Assembly: GCF_017569225.1 (NCBI RefSeq)
Contig: NZ_CP071868.1
Location: forward strand, 2,976,001-3,040,000
Direction of reading: 5' to 3'
Length of the DNA stretch: 64,000 nt
Origin: Pengzhenrongella sicca
GTDB lineage: Bacteria; Actinomycetota; Actinomycetes; Actinomycetales; Cellulomonadaceae
The notes beneath the pieces were generated by a model that was not told the origin of the DNA, ran no database searches, and saw only the letters and a program-made list of their open reading frames with translations. Position numbers and translations under genes: made by a program. Positions 29,494-37,103 of this stretch are shown here, piece after piece. Positions within the stretch are counted from its first letter, which is position 1, and every line of letters begins with the position of its first letter.

Positions 29494-29781
29494 GTGCCCA
29501 GACCCCACCCCAAGGAGTTCCGCGACGACGTCGTGGCCGTGGCCCGCCGCGGTGATGCTCCGATCAAAGAGATCGCGAAAGACTTCGGGATCAGCGAGTC
29601 GTGCCTGCGCAACTGGATGCAGGCCGCCGACGTCCAGGACGGCAACCGTCCCGGCGTAACGGTCAGCGAGTCGGCCGAGCTGCGCGAGATGCGTCGCCGC
29701 AACCGGCTCCTCGAGCAGGAGAACGAGATCCTGCGTCGCGCGGCGGCGTACTTTGCCCAGGCGCACCTGCCGGGAAAATGA
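29494..29781 (+). CDS. IS3-family transposase OrfA
   Basis: A 95-residue DNA-binding subunit from GTG 29494 (MPRPHPKEFRDDVV); an ATG at 29485 is an alternative. It has a helix-turn-helix (APIKEIAKDFGISESCLRNW) followed by a leucine-zipper-like stretch (ELREMRRRNRLLEQENEILR) that would dimerise it. The gene ends in GGGAAAATGA. The heptamer G GGA AAA at 29772-29778 fits the X XXY YYZ slippery pattern that makes the OrfAB fusion transposase by -1 frameshifting. Confidence 0.9.
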   Translation: MPRPHPKEFRDDVVAVARRGDAPIKEIAKDFGISESCLRNWMQAADVQDGNRPGVTVSESAELREMRRRNRLLEQENEILRRAAAYFAQAHLPGK

Positions 29782-30653
29782 TGTACCCGCTCGTGAGTGA
29801 GCTCGCTAGCGACGGGATCCCCGTCGCGGTGACGTGCCGGGTCCTCAAGCTCGCCAGACAGCCCTACTACCGCTGGCTCGCCGCGCCGATCACAGCTCGT
29901 GACCTGGACGAGGCGTACCTGGCGAACGTGCTGTTCGATGCCCACGTCGACGATCCCGAGTTCGGGCACCGGCTGCTGGCCGACGAAGCCGACAAGGCCG
30001 GCCTGCGCGCCAGTGACCGGCGGGTCTGGCGGATCTGCCGGGACAACCAGTGGTGGTCGGTGTTCGGCAAGAAGCGCGCCAAGAACGGCAAGAAGGCCGG
30101 CCCGCCAGCCCACGACGACCGCGTGCTGCGGATCTTCCGCGCCGACGCACCCAACCGGTTGTGGCTCTGGGACATCACCGAGCACCCCACCGCCGAGGGC
30201 AAGCTCTACCTGTGTGCGATCAAGGACGTGTACTCCAACCGGATCGTGGGGTACTCGATCAGTGACCGCATGACCTCCCGGATCGCGGTGAACGCCCTGG
30301 CCAGCGCCGTGCAGCGGCGTCGTGACGTGGCCGGCTGCATCGTCCACTCGGACCGGGGCAGCCAATTTCGAAGCCGAAAGGTGCTGCGCGAGCTGGACCG
30401 ACACGCCCTGGTCGGATCGATGGGGCAAGTCGCCTCGGCCGGGGACAACGCGGCGATGGAGAGCTTCTTCTCGTTGCTGCAGAAGAACGTCCTGGACCGG
30501 CGCCGCTGGGCCAACCGCGACGAGCTCCGCCTGGCGATCATCACGTGGATCGAACGGACCTACCACCGCCGCCGACGCCAGGCCCGCCTGGGTCGACTGA
30601 CCCCCATCGAGTACGAGACCATCAACACCCCTCAGGTCGCGCTCGCCGCCTGA
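29778..30653 (+). CDS. IS3-family transposase OrfB (DDE integrase domain)
   Basis: A 291-residue catalytic subunit starting at ATG 29778, overlapping the orfA stop by ATGA. The rve-type DDE residues are visible in RLWLWDITEHP, CIVHSDRGSQF and NAAMESFFSLLQKN, with 35 residues between the second Asp and the Glu as in IS3 members. It may be made alone by re-initiation or as OrfAB by -1 frameshifting. It reads opposite to the IS30 gene it disrupts. Confidence 0.93.
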   Translation: MMYPLVSELASDGIPVAVTCRVLKLARQPYYRWLAAPITARDLDEAYLANVLFDAHVDDPEFGHRLLADEADKAGLRASDRRVWRICRDNQWWSVFGKKRAKNGKKAGPPAHDDRVLRIFRADAPNRLWLWDITEHPTAEGKLYLCAIKDVYSNRIVGYSISDRMTSRIAVNALASAVQRRRDVAGCIVHSDRGSQFRSRKVLRELDRHALVGSMGQVASAGDNAAMESFFSLLQKNVLDRRRWANRDELRLAIITWIERTYHRRRRQARLGRLTPIEYETINTPQVALAA

Positions 30654-30661
30654 GACCGACT

Positions 30662-30685
30662 GTCACCTATTCGTGCAGCAGACCC
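30662..30685 (-). repeat. IS3 right terminal inverted repeat
   Basis: Reverse complement of the left terminal repeat over 24 bases, immediately followed by the AAC duplication at 30686-30688. Confidence 0.92.
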
Positions 30686-30789
30686 AACCGAGCCCGAGTG
30701 CCCTCAGGGAACTTGACCATCACAACGCTCCTTCAACAGGGGCGTTGCTCCCACCATATGAATCTGCCCCCGATCAGGGGACCGATCGG

Positions 30790-30829
30790 CCACACGAGCG
30801 CCGCGGCGAGCAGAACGCCCACACTCGCG
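30790..30829 (-). repeat. right arm of the 40-bp imperfect inverted repeat
   Basis: Matches 28174-28213 in reverse complement at 34 of 40 positions. On this strand it would read ASVGVLLAAALVW; the left arm would read ASVAVLLSSALVW. Confidence 0.75.
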
Positions 30830-30887
30830 CCGCCCGGCGCGCTCGATCGGGCGCCGCGGGCACTCGGCGGCGAGCGGTGCAGGCGGT

Positions 30888-32090
30888 CTAGGCGCCCGAC
30901 GGGGCCCCGACCACCGTGACCTCGCTCGAGCCGTCGGCCCAGAGCCGGATGATGCTGACCGACGCCGGCGCGACCCGGATCCGCGCCCACGCCGAGGAGT
31001 TCGCGCCGATCGCGACGCCGATGGCCGACCGCACGGACACCGAGTGCGTCACGACCACGACCGTCCGCCCGATCCCGTCGGCGCGGACCGCCTCGAGCGC
31101 GGACCGCATCCGCGCGCCGACGTCCTCGATCGACTCCCCGCCGGGCGCCCGGACGCTCGCGTCGTCGTGCCACAGCTTGAGCTCGCCGGGCCAGCGGACC
31201 TCGATCTCGGCCGCGGTCAGGCCCTCCCACTCGCCGAAGTCGCACTCGGCGAACAGCGGCTCGACGCGCACGGGCAGGCCGAGGCGGCGCCCAATCACCC
31301 CGGCCGTCTCCTGGGTACGCACCATCGGCGACGCGATCAGCTCGCTGGGGTCGGGCACGTCGCCCCAGACGTCCCGGCCGATCCGCTCGACGAGCTCGGC
31401 GGCGCGCGCTGCCTGCTCGCGCCCGCGCGCCGTGAGCGGAGGCCCGGGGACCGAGGAGCCGGAGTAGGCGGTGCTCACCGTCAGCGGGGTCTCGCCGTGG
31501 CGCACGAGCACCACCGTGACCGGCTCGGCGCCGTCGAAGTGCATGGGGGCGCCGGTCGGCGCCCGTTCGGGCACGAAGGGCGTGGCTCCGACGCGGTCCC
31601 CGGGCGGCGTGCGATCCACGGGAGAGCCGCCGTCGGCGGTGTCCTGACCGCGACCGGCGACGTAGTTCCGCACGACCGTGAGGTGCTGGTCCATCGCCTC
31701 GTTGGCGAGCGCGTCGGCGTCGGCGTTCTCTGCGCGCGGGATCCAGGTGTAGGTCACGCGCTCGGGCGGGACGACGGCCCGGGCCTGCGCCGCGAGCCGC
31801 TGCATGTCGGCGTGCTTGATCTTCCACCGCCCCGACATCTGCTCGACGACGAGGCGCGAGTCCATCCGCACGTCGATGAGGGCGTCGGGGTCGATCTCAG
31901 CCGCCGCGCGCAACCCCGCCACGAGCCCCGAGTACTCCGCGACGTTGTTCGAGACGATCCCCAGGTAGTCGGCGCGCTCGGCGAGCACCGTGCCCGAGCC
32001 GGGGTCGCGCACGAGCGCGCCGTACCCGGCGGGCCCGGGGTTGCCCCGCGACCCGCCGTCGGTCTCGACGACCAGGCGGCGTGCCGGCAC
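30888..32090 (-). CDS. bifunctional RNase H / histidine phosphatase
   Basis: A 400-residue fusion typical of actinobacteria (M. tuberculosis Rv2228c type). The N-terminal RNase HI domain has its acidic residues in VVETDGGSRGNPG, NVAEYSGLVAGL, VRMDSRLVVEQM and NADADALANEA. It cuts RNA in RNA-DNA hybrids. After a linker, the C-terminal phosphoglycerate-mutase-like domain has VLVRHGETPLT and VVVTHSVSVR; the related Rv2228c domain shows alpha-ribazole phosphatase activity. It is the last gene of the Nif3/zinc-ribbon/RNase H operon, three bases after the previous stop. Confidence 0.93.
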   Translation of the reverse strand: MPARRLVVETDGGSRGNPGPAGYGALVRDPGSGTVLAERADYLGIVSNNVAEYSGLVAGLRAAAEIDPDALIDVRMDSRLVVEQMSGRWKIKHADMQRLAAQARAVVPPERVTYTWIPRAENADADALANEAMDQHLTVVRNYVAGRGQDTADGGSPVDRTPPGDRVGATPFVPERAPTGAPMHFDGAEPVTVVLVRHGETPLTVSTAYSGSSVPGPPLTARGREQAARAAELVERIGRDVWGDVPDPSELIASPMVRTQETAGVIGRRLGLPVRVEPLFAECDFGEWEGLTAAEIEVRWPGELKLWHDDASVRAPGGESIEDVGARMRSALEAVRADGIGRTVVVVTHSVSVRSAIGVAIGANSSAWARIRVAPASVSIIRLWADGSSEVTVVGAPSGA

Positions 32091-32093
32091 CCG

Positions 32094-32840
32094 TCAGCCC
32101 TTCGCGGGCTCGGGCAGCCGGACGAGGATGCGGTCGCACTCCTCGCAGCGCACGACCTGCTCGGGCGCTGCCTGCCGCATCGCCTGCACGTGCATGGGGT
32201 TGAGCTCGAGCCGGCAGCCGTCGCAGCGGCGCCCGCGCAGCGCGGCGGCGCCGAGCCCGCCGAGCTGCCCGCGGAGCTTGTCGTAGAGCGTCAGCAGGCC
32301 CGCGTCGAGGCCTGCGGACGTCGTCGCGCGCTCCGCCGCGAGCGCGGCGCCCTCGGCGTCCAGCGCGGCGACGGCCGTGTCGCGGTCCGCCTCCGCCTCG
32401 GTGAGCTGCCCCACGATGACGGCCGCTGCCGCGTCGAGCGCGGCGAGGGCGCTCTCGTGCGCCTCGAGCCGCTCCATCACCTCGAGCTCGATCTCCTCGA
32501 GCTCGCTCTGACGGCGCGCGAGGGCCGAGAGCTCGCTGGTGATGGCCTGGAGGTCCTTGGCGGTCCCGGTGCCGGAGTCGAGCCGGGCCTGGTCGCGCGC
32601 GACGCGCGAGCGCACCTGGTCGACGTCGCCGTCGGCCTTGGCCAGCTCGCGGCGGATGTCGTTGAGCGCGGTCCGCGACGCGACGCGCGACGAGTCGACG
32701 TCGGCCAGCCGGCCGGTCAGCTCGGTGATCCGCACCAGCGCGGGCAACGTCCTGCGCTGGTGGGCGATCTGCGCCGCGCGCGTGTCCAGCGCCTGGACGT
32801 CGAGCAACCGCCGCTGGTCCTCGGGTGGTGCAGTGGTCAC
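32094..32840 (-). CDS. coiled-coil zinc-ribbon protein (DUF164/CT398 type)
   Basis: A 248-residue protein with a long alpha-helical coiled coil over about residues 10-175 and a C-terminal zinc ribbon formed by GRRCDGCRLEL and VVRCEECDRIL. Proteins of this type sit between Nif3-like and RNase H genes across actinobacteria. The precise role is unknown; a nucleic-acid or scaffold function is only suggested by the fold. Confidence 0.88.
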   Translation of the reverse strand: MTTAPPEDQRRLLDVQALDTRAAQIAHQRRTLPALVRITELTGRLADVDSSRVASRTALNDIRRELAKADGDVDQVRSRVARDQARLDSGTGTAKDLQAITSELSALARRQSELEEIELEVMERLEAHESALAALDAAAAVIVGQLTEAEADRDTAVAALDAEGAALAAERATTSAGLDAGLLTLYDKLRGQLGGLGAAALRGRRCDGCRLELNPMHVQAMRQAAPEQVVRCEECDRILVRLPEPAKG

Positions 32841-32858
32841 AGGGTGGTTCCTTCCGGT

Positions 32859-33800
32859 TCAGGCTAGGCGCGCCGTCCACGGATCCGTCCGCAGGGTGCT
32901 GACGCGCGTGTCCACCGTAGTGCCGCAATCCGCAAGATCCCCCACGAGGTCGGCGGCCGCGCGCTCGAGCCACGGCCATTCGCTCGCGAAATGCGCGACG
33001 TCGACGAGGAACGGGTACGCCGGCCCGGGCTCCGCGCCGGCGCCCGCGCCCCGCGCAACCTCGAACTGCGCGCGCTCACGCAGCTCGCTCGCGGGGTGGT
33101 GGCGCAGGTCAGCCGTGAGGTAGGCGTCGACGCCGGCCGCGCGGACGTCGTCGAACAGCGAGTCACCCGAGCCGCCGACGACGGCGACGCGCTCGATCGT
33201 CGCGTCCAGGTCGCCCGCGAGCCGGACACCCTGGGCCGTCCGGGGCAGCGCCGCCGAGACGAGCTCGCCGAACTCCCGGAGCGTCATCGGGACCGGCAGC
33301 CGCCCGACCCGGCCGATCCCCGTGCCGACCGGTTCGCTGCCCGCGGCCGTCGGCGTCGTCGGCTCGCCCGGCACGAGGGGCACGAGGTCGACCAGCCCGA
33401 CGGCGGCCGCGAGCGCCTCCGCGACCCCGCCGACGGCGGCATCGGCGTTGGTGTGGGCGACGTGCAGCGCGACGCCCTCGCGGATCAGGCGGTGCACCAG
33501 GGCGCCCTTGAACGTCGTCGCCGCGACCGAGTGCACCGCGCGCAGCAGCAGCGGGTGGTGCGTGACGAGCAGGTCGGCGCCCCAGCGCACCGCCTCGTCG
33601 ACGACGTCGGCCGTCGGGTCGACCGCGAACAGCACCCGCCGCACCGGCTGGCCGGGGTCGCCCGCGACGAGCCCGACGGCGTCCCAGTCCATCGCGGTGC
33701 CCGGCGGGTAGCGCCGCTCGAGGGCGGCGACGACGTCGGCGAGGGTCGGGGCGGCGGCGCTGGCGATGGCGGCGGCGCTGGAAGCGGGGGTGATCGTCAC
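32859..33800 (-). CDS. Nif3-like dinuclear metal centre protein
   Basis: A 313-residue NIF3/YqfO-family protein, possibly related to GTP cyclohydrolase I type 2. Metal-binding segments are DWDAVGLVAGDP, LLVTHHPLLLRAV, HVAHTNADAAVGGV and the C-terminal VDVAHFASEWPW. The frame is open upstream to 33986, but homology starts near GTG 33800, which I use. It is the first gene of a tight three-gene operon. Function is not established for most family members. Confidence 0.88.
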   Translation of the reverse strand: MTITPASSAAAIASAAAPTLADVVAALERRYPPGTAMDWDAVGLVAGDPGQPVRRVLFAVDPTADVVDEAVRWGADLLVTHHPLLLRAVHSVAATTFKGALVHRLIREGVALHVAHTNADAAVGGVAEALAAAVGLVDLVPLVPGEPTTPTAAGSEPVGTGIGRVGRLPVPMTLREFGELVSAALPRTAQGVRLAGDLDATIERVAVVGGSGDSLFDDVRAAGVDAYLTADLRHHPASELRERAQFEVARGAGAGAEPGPAYPFLVDVAHFASEWPWLERAAADLVGDLADCGTTVDTRVSTLRTDPWTARLA

Positions 33801-34037
33801 GCCCGCGACGCTACCCGCCGGCCGCAGGCGCGGCCGAACACGCACTGTCGGGCCGAGACCGCCGGTTTCGACGAGTGATCTCGGAGCAGTACGACCTCCT
33901 CGCGCGGGCCGCCGGGGGCACCGGGGGGCGGCCGGGCGATCGGCAGGGGACAATCGGGTCGGCGGCGGCACCGCCGGCTGCCCCACCGATCACCACCACG
34001 CCCGGCACGCCCACCCGACCTCACCCACGGAGCTGAG

Positions 34038-35282
34038 ATGGCCGAACGCCCCACCGCGGACGTGCTGATGCCGCTCGCGGGCCGGTACGAGCTCGGCGAC
34101 CTGCTCGGAGCGGGCGGGATGGCCGACGTCTACCGCGCGCGCGACACGCTGCTCGGACGCGAGGTCGCCGTCAAGGTCTTCCGGACCGCGGTGGCCGACG
34201 AGCAGTTCGATGCGCGCCAGCGAGGCGAGATCACCCTGCTCGCCGCGCTCAACCACCCCGGCCTCGTGACGATCTTCGATGCCGGCACGGGCCGGTTCGC
34301 CGACTGCAGCCACCGCGCCTTCCTGGTGATGGAGCTCGTGACCGGCCCCTCGCTGGCCGGGCGGCTCTCGGTCGGGACCCTGCCGGCGGCCGAGACCGCG
34401 CTCGTCGGCGCCCAGGTCGCGGAGGCGCTCGGGTACATCCACGCCGCCGCGGTGGTGCATCGCGACGTCAAGCCCGCCAACATCCTGCTTCCCGGCGCCG
34501 ACGTCGCCGGCCCGACCCAGGCCTGGACCAAGCTCACCGACTTCGGGATCGCCCGCCTCGTCGACGACGCGCACCTGACCTCGACCGGGCTGCTGCTCGG
34601 CACGCCGGGCTACCTCAGCCCGGAGCAGGCGACCGGGTCCTCCCCCGGCCCCCTGACCGACGTCTACGCCCTCGGGCTCGTGCTGCTCGAGTGCCGCACC
34701 GGGGTGCGCTCGTTCCCCGGCAGCGCGATCGAGTCGGCGACGGCCCGCCTGCACCGCGATCCCGACGTCCCGACCGACCTCGGCGGGCAGTGGACCGACC
34801 TGCTCCGGGCGATGACCTCCCGCCAGCCCGAGGATCGCCCGACCGCGTTCGAGGCGAGCACCGACCTGCGTGAGCTCATCGACGATCGCGCTCGGACCCG
34901 CGTGCTCGCCGCCATGCCCGCCGTGCCCGCCGTGCCCGCCGACGACGCGACCCAGGCTCTCGCCACGTCGGCCCCCGACGGCGCCACTCAGGTCCTCGCT
35001 GTGCCCCTGCCCGGGCGCACCGCGTCCGGTCGCCCGACGTCCGGGCGGCCCGCGTCCGAGCGGCCCGGGTCAAGGCGGCCGACGTCCGGACGACCCGCGC
35101 GCTGGCGCCAGCGCCCGGTCCAGATCGCCGCCGGGGTCCTCGTGGCCGCCGCCGCGGGCGGCGCCCTGTGGGTCGGCACGCGCGACGCCGGCCCGGGGCC
35201 GCAGGTGCCGCCGACCTATCCGGCGGTGTCCGGGCAGCTCGGCGAGCACCTCGAGCAGCTGCAGACGAGCGTGCAGCCGTGA
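34038..35282 (+). CDS. Hanks-type serine/threonine protein kinase with C-terminal membrane helix
   Basis: A 414-residue membrane-anchored kinase. The N-terminal catalytic domain (about residues 15-280) has the glycine loop LLGAGGMADVYRA, catalytic Lys in EVAVKVFR, the loop HRDVKPANILL, DFGIARL and the GTPGYLSPEQ activation segment. A Pro/Ala/Arg-rich linker with repeated SGRP units follows. One transmembrane helix near residues 360-378 leaves a short outside tail of about 30 residues, so there is no PASTA sensor. The stop overlaps the start of a lipoprotein gene (GTGA), which may act with it. Confidence 0.93.
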   Translation: MAERPTADVLMPLAGRYELGDLLGAGGMADVYRARDTLLGREVAVKVFRTAVADEQFDARQRGEITLLAALNHPGLVTIFDAGTGRFADCSHRAFLVMELVTGPSLAGRLSVGTLPAAETALVGAQVAEALGYIHAAAVVHRDVKPANILLPGADVAGPTQAWTKLTDFGIARLVDDAHLTSTGLLLGTPGYLSPEQATGSSPGPLTDVYALGLVLLECRTGVRSFPGSAIESATARLHRDPDVPTDLGGQWTDLLRAMTSRQPEDRPTAFEASTDLRELIDDRARTRVLAAMPAVPAVPADDATQALATSAPDGATQVLAVPLPGRTASGRPTSGRPASERPGSRRPTSGRPARWRQRPVQIAAGVLVAAAAGGALWVGTRDAGPGPQVPPTYPAVSGQLGEHLEQLQTSVQP

Positions 35283-35776
35283 CCCGGCGAGCCGAGCGCC
35301 GTCGGCCGTTCGCCCCGGCCACGATCGCCGCCGCGATCACCCTCACCGTCGTCGCGGCCGTCGCCGGCTGCGGGTCCCGGGACCTCACCGACGCGACCGC
35401 CGCCGACCTCCAGGGCCAGGTGCTGACGGTCTCGACGGCATCCGCCGCCGGCGACCTGCCGGCGGCCCGAACCGCGCTCGACGAGCTGAGCTCGGCCGTC
35501 ACGTCGGCCGCCGCACGCGGCGACCTGACCGCCGAGCGTCAGGGCGTCGTCGAGGCGGCGATCACGGCGGTCGCCGCCGACCTCGCCGACCTCGAGGCCC
35601 AGGCCGCCGAGGCGACGGCCGAGGCCGAGGCGGCCGCAACGGCGGCGGCAGCGGCCGAGCAGGCGGCGGCCGAGCAGGCAGCCGCCGAGAAGGAGGCAGC
35701 AGACCAGGCAGCCGCCGACGAGGAGGAGGACCGCCCCGGCCCTGAGCAGAAGGGGCCGAAGGACAAGGACGACTGA
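35279..35776 (+). CDS. predicted lipoprotein with charged Ala/Glu tail
   Basis: A 165-residue protein from GTG 35279 inside the kinase stop. The signal sequence is basic then hydrophobic and ends in the lipobox VAAVAGC near residue 28, so it is likely exported and lipidated. The mature part is helical and becomes an Ala/Glu-rich coiled region with repeated QAAAE-type blocks from about residue 115, ending in a Lys/Asp tail. No family is recognised. Coupling to the kinase suggests it could be a substrate or partner (inference). Confidence 0.65.
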   Translation: MTRRAERRRPFAPATIAAAITLTVVAAVAGCGSRDLTDATAADLQGQVLTVSTASAAGDLPAARTALDELSSAVTSAAARGDLTAERQGVVEAAITAVAADLADLEAQAAEATAEAEAAATAAAAAEQAAAEQAAAEKEAADQAAADEEEDRPGPEQKGPKDKDD

Positions 35777-35793
35777 GCCCGGGCGGCGCGCGG

Positions 35794-35867
35794 TGGGCCC
35801 GGCCGGTCTCGAACCGGCGACCTCCGCGGTGTAAACGCGGCGCTCTAACCAACTGAGCTACAGGCCC
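35794..35867 (-). tRNA. tRNA-Val (anticodon UAC)
   Basis: A 74-base cloverleaf on the minus strand. The acceptor stem GGGCCTG pairs with CGGGCCC, the D-arm is GCTCAGTTGGTTAGAGC, the anticodon loop TTTACAC sits on a CCGCG/CGCGG stem, and the T-arm contains GGTTCGAGACC. CCA is not encoded. Confidence 0.95.
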
Positions 35868-35907
35868 GTGCGGGGCTCAGCCTACCGATCTGCCCCGGCA
35901 CGGCTGA

Positions 35908-36375
35908 TCACAGCAGCGCGAGCGCCGCCCGGTACCCCGCGAGGTCGCGCGCCTGGCCCGCGACGTTGACGACCGACCAGCGCACGACGCCGTCGGCGTC
36001 GATCAGGAAGCTCCCGCGCAGCGCCCGGCCGCGGTCGGCGTCGAACACCCCGTAGCCGGCGGTCACGGCGCCGTGCGGCCAGAAGTCGGACAGCAGCTCC
36101 AGGCTCGCGCCCTCGTGCTCGGCCCAGGCGCGCAGCGTCGGCGCCGAGTCGCAGGCCACGACGAGGAGCCGGACCCCGGCGGCCTCGAACAGGCTCAGGT
36201 TGTCCCGCAGCGCGCAGATCTCGCCGGTGCAGGTGCCGGTGAACGCGCCCGGCATGAACACGAGCACGACCGGGGACCCGCGCAGGTCACCCAGGTGCAC
36301 CGGTGTGCCGTGGGTGTCGACGAGCGTGAAGTCGGGCGCGACCTCGCCGACGCCGATCGGCCCGTGCGGCGCCAT
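35908..36375 (-). CDS. ahpE: AhpE-like peroxiredoxin
   Basis: A 155-residue thiol peroxidase. The peroxidatic Cys is in MPGAFTGTCTGEICALRD near residue 46, with thioredoxin-fold segments GEVAPDFTLVDTHG and RGSFLIDADGVVRW. Length and sequence fit AhpE, which reduces hydroperoxides using mycothiol/mycoredoxin in actinobacteria. Its start lies 11 bases after the DUF3052 stop, so the two are cotranscribed. The same neighbourhood order (AhpE, aceE) occurs in M. tuberculosis. Confidence 0.88.
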   Translation of the reverse strand: MAPHGPIGVGEVAPDFTLVDTHGTPVHLGDLRGSPVVLVFMPGAFTGTCTGEICALRDNLSLFEAAGVRLLVVACDSAPTLRAWAEHEGASLELLSDFWPHGAVTAGYGVFDADRGRALRGSFLIDADGVVRWSVVNVAGQARDLAGYRAALALL

Positions 36376-36386
36376 CGACCGGTGGG

Positions 36387-36821
36387 TCAGCGGCCGCGGC
36401 CGCGGTTGCCGAGCTTGGTCGCGGACCAGTCCTCGGCGATCGCGAACGTGCTCGTCGCGTGCAGGCCGGCCGTGGTGGCAGCCTCTTCGATGTCGCTGTG
36501 GTTCACATGCCCGGAGCGGCCGGCCTTGAGGGTGAAGACGAAGATGAGGCCGCCGTCGTCGAGCACGGTCTGGACGTCCACGAGCGCGTCGGTGAGGTCG
36601 CCGTCGTCCTCTCGCCACCACAGCACCACGCCGTCAGTGACGTCGTCGTAGTCCTCGTCGACGAGCTCGGTCCCGGTGGTCGCCTCGATCGCGGTACGCA
36701 GGACGTCGTCGACGTCGTCGGACCAGCCGAACTCCTGGATCACCTGTCCGGTGGTGAAACCGAGTCGACTCGCGCCCGCAGACGCAGCCGCGTCATCGAT
36801 GGGGCTCGCGCTGGAAGCCAC
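36387..36821 (-). CDS. DUF3052 family protein
   Basis: A 144-residue conserved actinobacterial protein. Typical segments are LGFTTGQVIQEFGWSDDVDD, ELVDEDYDDVTDGVVLWWRE and DGGLIFVFTLKAGR. The start is set at GTG 36821 because GAAGGGAA lies upstream and the preceding in-frame residues do not match the family. Function is unknown. It is divergent from aceE and upstream of ahpE in the same operon. Confidence 0.85.
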   Translation of the reverse strand: MASSASPIDDAAASAGASRLGFTTGQVIQEFGWSDDVDDVLRTAIEATTGTELVDEDYDDVTDGVVLWWREDDGDLTDALVDVQTVLDDGGLIFVFTLKAGRSGHVNHSDIEEAATTAGLHATSTFAIAEDWSATKLGNRGRGR

Positions 36822-37103
36822 GTGCAGAACCGTTCCCTTCTGATCGACAAAGGCCCACAACGGGCCCGAACACTGTGGGCACACGCTAGCCCACACCGCG
36901 CCGGGGCGGTGTGGCAAGAGCAACAGCGAGGCGATGTCACCGACGTCACGCCGGATTGGCGCGCTCACGTGTGACTTTCGTCCCCCCAGCGCTAGAGAAT
37001 AGGAGCACTACCGACCCGCGGGGGGCTCACTGCCCCGCAACGGATCGGTCCGAGGCTGCAGCGGGGCGCAATGGCCGCCGCCGCAGACGACATGCAAGGA
37101 GCG

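Larger units (their letters stand above)
29422..30685 (+). mobile_element. IS3-family element inserted in the IS30 transposase gene
   Basis: A 1264-bp element with 24-bp perfect terminal inverted repeats (29425-29448 and 30662-30685, beginning GGGTCTGCTGCACG). Three extra G bases lie at the left end. AAC flanks both sides (29419-29421 and 30686-30688), as expected for a 3-bp target duplication. It carries orfA and orfB with a typical frameshift arrangement and appears structurally complete. Confidence 0.9.
28269..30720 (-). pseudogene. IS30-family transposase, split by an insertion
   Basis: The DDE transposase body runs from 29421 to the stop at 28269. Helix-turn-helix segments are GLSVEAASARVG and TGMSYASIGQAIGRDKSVV, and catalytic residues are in HWEGDLIIG, ITWDRGTEL and QRGTNENTNRLL. 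The first eleven codons (MVKFPEGTRAR) lie separately at 30689-30720, beyond the IS3 element. Joining 30720-30689 to 29421-28269 gives an uninterrupted frame of 394 residues, a normal length for the family. As it stands the gene lacks its native start, although internal ATGs could yield a shortened product. Confidence 0.88.
28236..30768 (-). mobile_element. IS30-family element interrupted by an IS3-family element
   Basis: The outer insertion sequence contains an IS30-type transposase reading leftward. Its ends are marked by imperfect inverted repeats at 28236-28263 and, reversed, 30741-30768 (21 of 28 positions match, including GTGGGAGC and ACGCC). The element is about 1.27 kb once the inner IS3 element and one 3-base duplication are removed. 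No clear target duplication of the outer element is seen, so its exact ends are estimates. Confidence 0.75.

Noticed and set aside
37071-37103. longer aceE start at ATG 37071
   Set aside because: ATG 37104 has a clear AAGGA at correct spacing; the added residues show no homology.
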